In this document: positions 13,465 through 17,793 of the stretch, in pieces
How the letters are laid out: every line of letters starts with the position of its first letter
Position numbering within the stretch: position 1 is the stretch's first letter
Origin: Parcubacteria group bacterium
Lineage (GTDB): Bacteria; Patescibacteriota; Minisyncoccia; UBA6257; JACRHY01
Assembly: GCA_016215765.1 (NCBI GenBank)
Contig: JACRHY010000019.1
Span: forward strand, 1 to 17,793
Length of the DNA: 17,793 nucleotides
Direction of reading: 5' to 3'
The notes under the pieces: model-generated
What the model was told of the DNA's origin: nothing
Seen by the model: the letters and a program-made list of their open reading frames with translations, nothing else
Database searches by the model: none
Translations under genes and position numbers: made by a program

Positions 13465-14209
13465 GAACAAGACACCGCAAAAACCAAAGTGGATGGAAGA
13501 AACAAAGGGGAGAATTGACGCGCTTCAGAAAGAACATTTTTTCGACAACTGGTCGAAGCAAAAACATGGGAAGATAACCTTTTATGTATATCCGACTTTA
13601 AACGTACCGGGTGGTTGGTTTGAGCAACGCGCTTACATCTACCGAATCAACGCCGAAAAATTAGGCGTTAAAGCCCCCGAAGTTGCATTTTTCGCATATC
13701 CGTCTATAGAAGTTGGTAGGGAAATCGGCATTACGCCTTCGATTACTTTTGTTAAAGAGAGGGTGATACACGGCCATATCAAACAATCTCCTGGGCATGA
13801 ATTAACCCATGTGCTTTTGGGCGAACTTAATTCAACAGATAATCTGCCCGCAAACGGTCTATGGAGTGAGGGAATTTGCGTTTATCTTGATGGCACCGAA
13901 ACGGACCGCAAAAAGCACGCACTTTCCCTGAATCTCAAGAAAGAAGTTTTACGAACACCGTGGTTAGAGTGGCGGAAAAATATGCCAGCTAATCTCTATC
14001 CTCTCGCAGGTAGCATAGTGCAGTACTGCGAGCAGCAATTCGGCTGGAATAAGGTTATTGAGTACCTCAGGGAGGTTAGAAAATCTGGCGCCAATGACGC
14101 GGAATTCTCTATGCGGATATTCGGATTCCCTTATTTTGAGCTTCAAAAAAAATGGCTTGGTTGGTTAGAAAAAGAGGCAGGATCGGGAATAACCCAACCT
14201 GCCTCGTAG
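13463..14209 (+). CDS. Cytosolic gluzincin-like zinc metallopeptidase (HExxH, peptidase MA-like)
   Basis: 248 aa. The zinc motif is H112-E113-L-T-H116 (SPGHELTHVLLGEL), followed by the third-ligand region LWSEGICVYLDG with E136, as in peptidase MA-type gluzincins. There is no signal peptide or transmembrane segment, so it should act in the cytoplasm. The N-terminal 100 residues and C-terminal helices resemble no family I can name. The substrate is unknown. Its 3' end carries the terminator of the convergent cysteine-rich peptide unit, and the two genes' stop codons are only about 20 bp apart. A role in trimming that peptide's leader is possible but is only a neighbourhood guess, since the genes are on opposite strands. 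Confidence 0.78.
   Translation: MNKTPQKPKWMEETKGRIDALQKEHFFDNWSKQKHGKITFYVYPTLNVPGGWFEQRAYIYRINAEKLGVKAPEVAFFAYPSIEVGREIGITPSITFVKERVIHGHIKQSPGHELTHVLLGELNSTDNLPANGLWSEGICVYLDGTETDRKKHALSLNLKKEVLRTPWLEWRKNMPANLYPLAGSIVQYCEQQFGWNKVIEYLREVRKSGANDAEFSMRIFGFPYFELQKKWLGWLEKEAGSGITQPAS
14169..14205 (-). terminator. Intrinsic terminator of the cysteine-rich peptide unit, inside the peptidase gene
   Basis: GAGGCAGG (14174-14181) pairs with CCTGCCTC (14198-14205), with an inner GGG/CCC pairing. On the minus strand the stem is followed directly by TTTTT (14173-14169). It lies 23 bp after the peptide stop codon and within the last codons of the opposite-strand peptidase. Confidence 0.78.
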
Positions 14210-14228
14210 ATATCGTCGTCCAGAACTT

Positions 14229-14393
14229 TTAGCAGTCCTGACCGCAACTGGCGTCGTGCGTACAGCCGCCCGTGTCGTCGTTACAACCGTCACCCGGGCA
14301 CCCGGCGTAACCATTGATGCCCAGAACCAGCTCCTCGGGCAACACTGCCTGAGCAACTCGAATCTCGGGCGAAAGCTCGAGCTTGTTCTGCAT
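14229..14393 (-). CDS. 54-aa cysteine-rich peptide, RiPP-precursor-like
   Basis: The ATG at 14393 is preceded by AAGGGGGGTG (complement of 14401-14410), close to the ideal ribosome-binding sequence, and an intrinsic terminator follows the stop. The N-terminal about 30 residues look like a leader: MQNKLELSPEIRVAQAV, then LPEELVLGINGYAG, charged, amphipathic and Cys-free. The C-terminal 23 residues hold five Cys (32, 37, 44, 50, 54; spacing 4, 6, 5, 3) among Gly, Asp and Thr, like the core of a ribosomally made, modified peptide. There is no Sec signal. The upstream 91-aa gene resembles the start of a radical-SAM maturase, which would fit a sactipeptide/ranthipeptide-type thioether product. An unmodified metal-binding or disulfide peptide is the alternative. 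Confidence 0.7.
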   Translation of the reverse strand: MQNKLELSPEIRVAQAVLPEELVLGINGYAGCPGDGCNDDTGGCTHDASCGQDC

Positions 14394-14432
14394 TTCCGTT
14401 CACCCCCCTTCTTTGGCAGTGGCCAAATACTA

Positions 14433-14708
14433 CTACGGAACAGAATACGCCGCGCCGCGACTCCTTGTCAAGAACGTCGAGGAAGCTTGGGGAAAATGAA
14501 ACCCCGCCCAGCAATCGACAGAATCTCGCTTAGTAGTCGATGGCGCCTCGCGAAAAAACCCCTTTTTCGTGAGCTCTTTACGCAATTCTGAACCTTCGCA
14601 GGGAATCGATTGGACGCGCGCGACGATGTTCTGAAAAGGAGAGTACGCAATGAATGATTCTCCGTCTTTGACTATCAGGGTGTCTCCGTCCAAGAAGGGC
14701 GAGCTCAT
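14433..14708 (-). CDS. 91-aa protein resembling the N-terminus of a radical-SAM peptide maturase (possibly a remnant)
   Basis: The ATG at 14708 has GGAGGAGA just upstream (complement of 14711-14718); a TTG four codons earlier overlaps that site and was rejected. Residues 10-52 (TLIVKDGESFIAYSPFQNIVARV ... LRKELTKKGFF, in two blocks) resemble the beta-hairpin and helix that open radical-SAM/SPASM peptide maturases. Residues 71-81 (HFPQASSTFLT) resemble the strand that normally leads into the CxxxCxxC cluster. The frame then ends with no such cluster, so this is either a decayed maturase cut off at the critical point or a free-standing recognition-type protein. The cysteine-rich peptide gene starts 39 bp downstream on the same strand. 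Family recognition is from memory and is weak. Confidence 0.5.
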   Translation of the reverse strand: MSSPFLDGDTLIVKDGESFIAYSPFQNIVARVQSIPCEGSELRKELTKKGFFREAPSTTKRDSVDCWAGFHFPQASSTFLTRSRGAAYSVP

Positions 14709-14745
14709 ATTCTCCTCCAATTATCGACTATAAAAATACTCATGA

Positions 14746-14775
14746 TATTTACGCTATTATTTTTAAAAAAGTCAA
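14746..14775 (-). promoter_or_regulatory. Probable promoter of the cysteine-rich peptide unit
   Basis: On the minus strand, TTGACT (14775-14770), an 18-bp spacer and TAAATA (14751-14746) lie about 38 bp upstream of the ATG at 14708. Together with two good ribosome-binding sites and the terminator at 14169-14205, it delimits a self-contained transcription unit. Confidence 0.55.
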
Positions 14776-14820
14776 GGGCCAGCGATAATGCGCAAGCGCA
14801 TTACAAAAGGGCCTTTTTTA
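14774..14820 (+). terminator. Intrinsic terminator-like hairpin
   Basis: Inner stem TAATGCGC 14786-14793 with GCGCATTA 14796-14803. The outer arms AAGGGCC 14774-14780 and GGGCCTT 14809-14815 pair with one mismatch, followed by a T run on the plus strand. It would stop any plus-strand transcription entering from the peptide region and isolates the following operon. Confidence 0.6.
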
Positions 14821-14836
14821 TTTTGGCGGTATTAAT

Positions 14837-14881
14837 TTGCCATTAAAAGAGAAAACCTGATAATATTTAACGAACCCAAAT
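14837..14881 (+). promoter_or_regulatory. Promoter module of the membrane-protein operon (copy 2)
   Basis: TTGCCA (14837-14842), an 18-bp spacer and TAATAT (14861-14866) make a sigma70-like promoter. The 31 bp from 14851 (GAAAACCTG-x-TAATATTTAACGAAC) closely match 13434-13464. The ATG at 14886 is 20 bp past the -10. Confidence 0.6.
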
Positions 14882-14885
14882 CAAT

Positions 14886-15245
14886 ATGAAACATTTATCG
14901 GCCGTTTCTTTGTTTGCGCTGATTTCGCTCGTTTTGCTGAACGGTGCGTTTGTCGCCGTCGGCATTTATCAGGCAAGCGCCTATCATCAAGATTGGTGTC
15001 AAAATTGGTGTCTGCAAATAAAGCCGCTCTGGCTTAACACCGCCCAAGCCGTCGCTTCGCCGGGAATTTTCGCCGCGGCCGCCGTTTTCTTTGCCGTCAT
15101 TTTATCCACGTTTTCGGCAAAAACGCTCGCCTTGCTTCTCTTTAGGCCGAAAACAATTCCGCCCCGTTTTCCCGCCGGTAATTTTTTCAGCCCTATTTTT
15201 CTCGCTCTCCGCCGCCGGCGCGTTCAGCCGCTTCTTTTTGATTAA
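14886..15245 (+). CDS. Small membrane protein of unknown function (possible frameshift near its 3' end)
   Basis: 119 aa with two hydrophobic helices (about 5-28 and 58-86) and, between them, a short loop with DWCQNWCLQ, whose two Cys would face the outside if the N-terminus is inside. I recognise no family. The last about 25 residues turn into an Arg-rich tail (LALRRRRVQPLLFD). In the same stretch another frame reads as a third hydrophobic helix (PPVIFSALFFSLSAAGAFSR, about 15164-15223). A single-base shift near 15165 could therefore have replaced a third transmembrane segment, although that frame then runs on into the next gene. It lies 41 bp ahead of the DUF1573 gene, likely in the same operon. 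Confidence 0.6.
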   Translation: MKHLSAVSLFALISLVLLNGAFVAVGIYQASAYHQDWCQNWCLQIKPLWLNTAQAVASPGIFAAAAVFFAVILSTFSAKTLALLLFRPKTIPPRFPAGNFFSPIFLALRRRRVQPLLFD

Positions 15246-15286
15246 TAGACCCATTAACGACCATTTAAAATTAACGAAAAATCAAA

Positions 15287-16186
15287 ATGAGCACGAAAAT
15301 TATCACGATTATGGCGGCCATTGTCATTGCCGCCGGACTATTCTTCTTTGCCGGATATCGTCAGACCGCGCCGAACGGCAACCAAATCCCCAATGAGCCG
15401 CCTTCGGAACAAAAAATAACGGTAGCGGAAAAAAGCTATGATTTCGGCGAGATTAAAATCACCGGCGGCAAAGTCAGTCGTTACTTCCGCCTCGTCAATG
15501 ACAGCGACGCCGAACTCGTTATAAACGACCTCTACACTTCCTGTATGTGCACCAAAGCGCAAATCATCGCCGGCGGCGACGTTTCGGCGATAGCGGGAAT
15601 GAAGGGACACGGCGGCGGCTCGGGTTTTGAAGCGTTCAAAATAGTGCCAAAACAGCCGTTTTACGTTTTGGCGACTTTTGATCCGATGGCGCACGGACCC
15701 GACGCTCTCGGCCCGATAACCCGTTTCGTCCGCCTTGAGACCGTCTCCCCGTCCCAACCGCCGATTGAACTGGAACTTTCCGGCAATGTCGTCAGGGAAA
15801 TAACCGGGCCCTATCTTTTGATGGAGCGAACCGATTATGATTTCGGCGTCGTCAAACAAAGCGGACCGCTTCAAAAAGCGGAATTTAAAGTGAGAAATAT
15901 CGGCAACGAGAAAGCGCTCGTTAAAGAAATGCCCTCTTCCTGCAACTGCACGAGCGGGACGATTGATAAAAAAGAAATCGCCCCGGGCGAAGAAGCGACG
16001 TTGACGGTAACTTTTGACCCCAATTACCACGAAGAGCCGGAAGGACTTTTTAGCCAAAGAGTGAAGATCGTCTCAAACGCCAAAAACGCGGAGGCGCCGG
16101 CGGCCAAAATCTGGCTGACGATGGATTACGATCTCGGCAAAGACAAGCTGAAACTTTCCGGCCACGAAGAAAATGACGGACATTAA
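15287..16186 (+). CDS. Membrane-anchored DUF1573 protein with two Ig-like repeats
   Basis: 299 aa. An N-terminal signal anchor (about 5-23) and a short Pro/Asn-rich linker precede two tandem DUF1573 (ASH-like) beta domains, about 46-165 and 180-280. Each begins with a DFG motif (YDFGEI at about 50, YDFGVV at about 184) and contains a Cys pair, SCMCT and SCNCT, the CxC signature of the family. Such domains usually lie outside the cytoplasmic membrane. Their function is unknown, although the CxC pair suggests redox or metal binding. The 3' end overlaps the pseudouridine-synthase start by 14 bp, which implies translational coupling. Confidence 0.85.
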   Translation: MSTKIITIMAAIVIAAGLFFFAGYRQTAPNGNQIPNEPPSEQKITVAEKSYDFGEIKITGGKVSRYFRLVNDSDAELVINDLYTSCMCTKAQIIAGGDVSAIAGMKGHGGGSGFEAFKIVPKQPFYVLATFDPMAHGPDALGPITRFVRLETVSPSQPPIELELSGNVVREITGPYLLMERTDYDFGVVKQSGPLQKAEFKVRNIGNEKALVKEMPSSCNCTSGTIDKKEIAPGEEATLTVTFDPNYHEEPEGLFSQRVKIVSNAKNAEAPAAKIWLTMDYDLGKDKLKLSGHEENDGH

Positions 16187-16946
16187 AAAAAACGGGCAAG
16201 CGGACGTTCCGGAGCCGAAGGTCATATACGAAGATGAAAATTTTGTCGCCGTCAATAAACCGGCCGGACTCCTCGTCCACGCCGCTCACGCGAAAAGCGA
16301 GGAGCCGACTTTGGTTGATTGGCTTTTAAGGCGCTATCCGGAAATGAAAAGCGTCGGCGATGATCCGAAAAGCCGCCCGGGCATCGTCCACCGGCTGGAC
16401 AAGGAAACTTCCGGCGTTATTCTCGCCGTTCGAAATCGGGAATACTTCAATTACCTGAAAGAGCTTTTCCAAAAACACGAAATTAAAAAAACTTATCTCG
16501 CTCTTTTAAGCGGTCACCTTAAATCGCCGCGTGGAATAATTGAAAAACCGATCGGCCTTAAACCGGGGACGACGAAACGAACGACGAAAACCGACCGCGC
16601 CAAGATGGTGAAAGAAGCCGTTACCGAATATTCGCTGAAAAAACGTTTGGAATACGACGATCCGGGTACCGCCAAAAACGAGAAAATCCCCTATTCTCTC
16701 GTCCAGGCGATTCCCAAAACCGGCCGAACCCATCAGATTCGGATTCACTTCGCCTCGCTCGGAACGCCGGTCGCGGGTGACAAGCTCTACGGCCAAAAGC
16801 GCGACCCGTTGAATCTTCCCGGACATTTCCTCCACGCCGAATCGGTGGAATTCAACCTTAAAAACGGCAGCCGGATAAAAATTTCCGCCGACCTGCCGGA
16901 TAACCTTAAAAAAATTCTGGAAAAAATGAAGAGGGCGTCCGGTTGA
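16173..16946 (+). CDS. rluD: RluA/RluD-family 23S rRNA pseudouridine synthase
   Basis: 257 aa. The catalytic motif is HRLDKETSG with Asp76 (73-81), followed by the usual KTYLAL and KTGRTHQIRIHFASLGTPVAGDKLYG blocks. The N-terminal S4 domain typical of RluD/RluC is absent, so target specificity within the RluA superfamily is open and the symbol is tentative. It isomerises specific uridines to pseudouridine in rRNA (or tRNA). Its start lies inside the end of the DUF1573 gene; rplS follows after 33 bp with its own likely promoter. Confidence 0.88.
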   Translation: MTDIKKNGQADVPEPKVIYEDENFVAVNKPAGLLVHAAHAKSEEPTLVDWLLRRYPEMKSVGDDPKSRPGIVHRLDKETSGVILAVRNREYFNYLKELFQKHEIKKTYLALLSGHLKSPRGIIEKPIGLKPGTTKRTTKTDRAKMVKEAVTEYSLKKRLEYDDPGTAKNEKIPYSLVQAIPKTGRTHQIRIHFASLGTPVAGDKLYGQKRDPLNLPGHFLHAESVEFNLKNGSRIKISADLPDNLKKILEKMKRASG

Positions 16947-16971
16947 CTTTTTCTTCTTCTTGAATGACAAT
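16943..16971 (+). promoter_or_regulatory. Probable promoter of rplS
   Basis: TTGACT (16943-16948) overlaps the pseudouridine-synthase stop codon. A 17-bp spacer leads to GACAAT (16966-16971). Transcription would start within about two bases of the ATG at 16980, so the message would be nearly leaderless, and no Shine-Dalgarno is present. Confidence 0.5.
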
Positions 16972-16979
16972 GATCCGAT

Positions 16980-17297
16980 ATGATCGCCAAAGAAACATTG
17001 GGAAAACTGCGGCCGGGCGTGAAAGTTCGCGTCACGGAAACGGTTAAAGAAGGCGGCAAAGAGCGCGCCAGCAATTTTGAGGGCTTGATAATCTGCCGAA
17101 AACACGGCAGCGAACCGGGCGCGACCTACACCGTCAGGAGCGTCGTCAGCGGCGTCGGCGTGGAAAAGACGATCCCCCTCTATTCTCCCCGCATCGCCAA
17201 AATTAAAATTCTTCAGGAACCCAAGCGCGTCCGCCGCGCCAAGCTTTACTACACCCGCGACATCTCCGAGAAAAAACTGAGAAGAAAAATAAGGTAA
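16980..17297 (+). CDS. rplS: 50S ribosomal protein L19
   Basis: 105 aa, near normal length for bL19. Conserved blocks are LRPGVKVRVTETVKEGGKER, FEGLIICRKHG, YTVRSVVSGVGVEKTIPLYS and RRAKLYYTRD. It sits at the interface of the large and small ribosomal subunits. It lies next to an rRNA pseudouridine-synthase gene, so translation functions are clustered here. Confidence 0.95.
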   Translation: MIAKETLGKLRPGVKVRVTETVKEGGKERASNFEGLIICRKHGSEPGATYTVRSVVSGVGVEKTIPLYSPRIAKIKILQEPKRVRRAKLYYTRDISEKKLRRKIR

Positions 17298-17574
17298 TTT
17301 CCCGAGCGAATTCGCCGTCCGCTTGAGATAGGCGGTGTAATAAAAAAGAAATAAACTTTCTTTTTTATTTTAACGGAGACGGAACTTTTTATTCTTATTG
17401 GGACCCGAGATGGAAGATGGCAAGAAAATTACGCATCAATTGAAATACGCAAAAACAGAATCCTTGAAATTGTTGCCAAGATTATATTATGATAAAAATA
17501 TAATTTGCTTATCCAGAAAGCGCAGAAAAATAGAAAAAGCTTTAAAGATAGATAATGGTCGTATTTAAAATAAT
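17298..17574. other. Intergenic region with an AT-only hairpin
   Basis: AATAAAAAAGAAA (17339-17351) pairs with TTTCTTTTTTATT (17357-17369) around a 5-base loop, 42 bp after the L19 stop. It may be the L19 terminator, though it has no GC core. A 52-codon frame (17410-17568) encodes a basic peptide (MEDGKKITHQLKY...), has no ribosome-binding site and no recognisable family, and is not called as a gene. Confidence 0.4.
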
Positions 17575-17661
17575 GCCCAGGTGGAGGAATTGGCAGACTC
17601 GCATCTTTGAGGGGGATGTGGCAGCAATGCCGTGTGGGTTCAAATCCCACCCTGGGCACCA
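17575..17661 (+). tRNA. tRNA-Leu (anticodon GAG), CCA encoded
   Basis: Class II tRNA with a long variable arm. Acceptor GCCCAGG/CCTGGGC, anticodon arm CATCT-TTGAGGG-GGATG with GAG, T arm GTGGG-TTCAAAT-CCCAC. It ends ACCA, so the CCA tail is encoded, unlike the other three tRNAs in the window. Confidence 0.95.
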
Positions 17662-17793
17662 GTAGTAACTTGTTCGGAATTAAGAATATGGAGCGATTTT
17701 TCAGAAGCCAAAATCGCGCTTTGATTTTCGCCAAAACTCTTTCCGCCTACGGCGGAAGCCGTGAAATCCCATAATTCCCCCCAGCGTATGGAA
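17662..17793. other. Right edge of window, no gene seen
   Basis: The only structure noted is a short perfect hairpin, TTCCGCC (17741-17747) with GGCGGAA (17751-17757) around a TAC loop. It has no T run, so it is not a standard terminator. Confidence 0.4.

Noticed and set aside
14256..14591. 111-aa plus-strand frame
   Set aside because: It runs opposite the cysteine-rich peptide unit. The minus strand has ribosome-binding sites, a promoter and a terminator, while this frame has none.
15338..16057. 239-aa minus-strand frame
   Set aside because: It is antisense to the DUF1573 gene, whose plus-strand protein has clear motifs; the reverse frame resembles nothing and has no ribosome-binding site.
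17410..17568. 52-codon frame encoding a basic peptide
   Set aside because: No ribosome-binding site, no family, and AT-rich low-complexity sequence; kept only as a note in the intergenic entry.
17429..17734. 101-aa minus-strand frame containing LVPRVGFEPTRH
   Set aside because: This is the well-known spurious translation antisense to a tRNA-Leu gene, which lies at 17575-17661.

Overview
The window looks like a chromosomal segment of a small-genome bacterium, most likely Candidate Phyla Radiation/Patescibacteria (Parcubacteria-like). This is an inference. It rests on the compact, mostly housekeeping gene set, a Rel protein shortened in its regulatory half, promoters that sit almost on the start codons, tRNA genes that mostly lack an encoded CCA, and a PilO-like pilus protein. 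No rRNA or other marker able to fix the taxonomy is present.

Layout. 1-1336: end of parA and complete parB (chromosome segregation). 1348-6427, minus strand: rel (ppGpp), topA and dprA. 6512-7230, plus: a PilO-like protein overlapping a tiny membrane protein, then tRNA-Ile(GAT) and tRNA-Ala(TGC). 7390-12168: an AT-rich defence island inserted directly behind tRNA-Ala. 12334-13196: tRNA-Val(GAC) and thyX. 13260-13419: a 160-bp nested hairpin. 13463-14209: a cytosolic HExxH metallopeptidase. 14229-14708, minus: a two-gene unit encoding a 54-aa cysteine-rich peptide (RiPP-precursor-like) and a 91-aa protein resembling the N-terminus of a radical-SAM peptide maturase. 14886-17297: a small membrane protein, an exported DUF1573 protein, an RluD-type pseudouridine synthase and ribosomal protein L19. 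17575-17661: tRNA-Leu(GAG).

The island is the most interesting part. It carries a small XRE/controller regulator and a PD-(D/E)XK-like restriction endonuclease on the plus strand. Converging on these is a 507-aa single-frame fusion of a complete LexA repressor (DNA-binding domain, Ala-Gly cleavage site, Ser/Lys dyad) to a DNA methyltransferase. Divergent from the fusion is a two-gene CBASS: a CD-NTase and a Cap15-like 2TM/beta-barrel effector. The fusion and the CBASS operon share a 77-bp intergenic region in which two sigma70-type promoters use overlapping -10 boxes and a GAAC half-site like those bound by Gram-positive-type LexA is present. My hypothesis is that the LexA-methyltransferase represses both itself and CBASS, so DNA damage would link restriction-modification and abortive infection.

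The island is enclosed by two inverted ~300-bp structured repeats whose internal hairpins differ in sequence but keep their pairing, and outside these by a 30-bp direct repeat (29/30 identical). No transposase or integrase is encoded in the island. The second notable locus is the cysteine-rich peptide unit, which has its own ribosome-binding sites, promoter and an intrinsic terminator lying inside the neighbouring peptidase gene.
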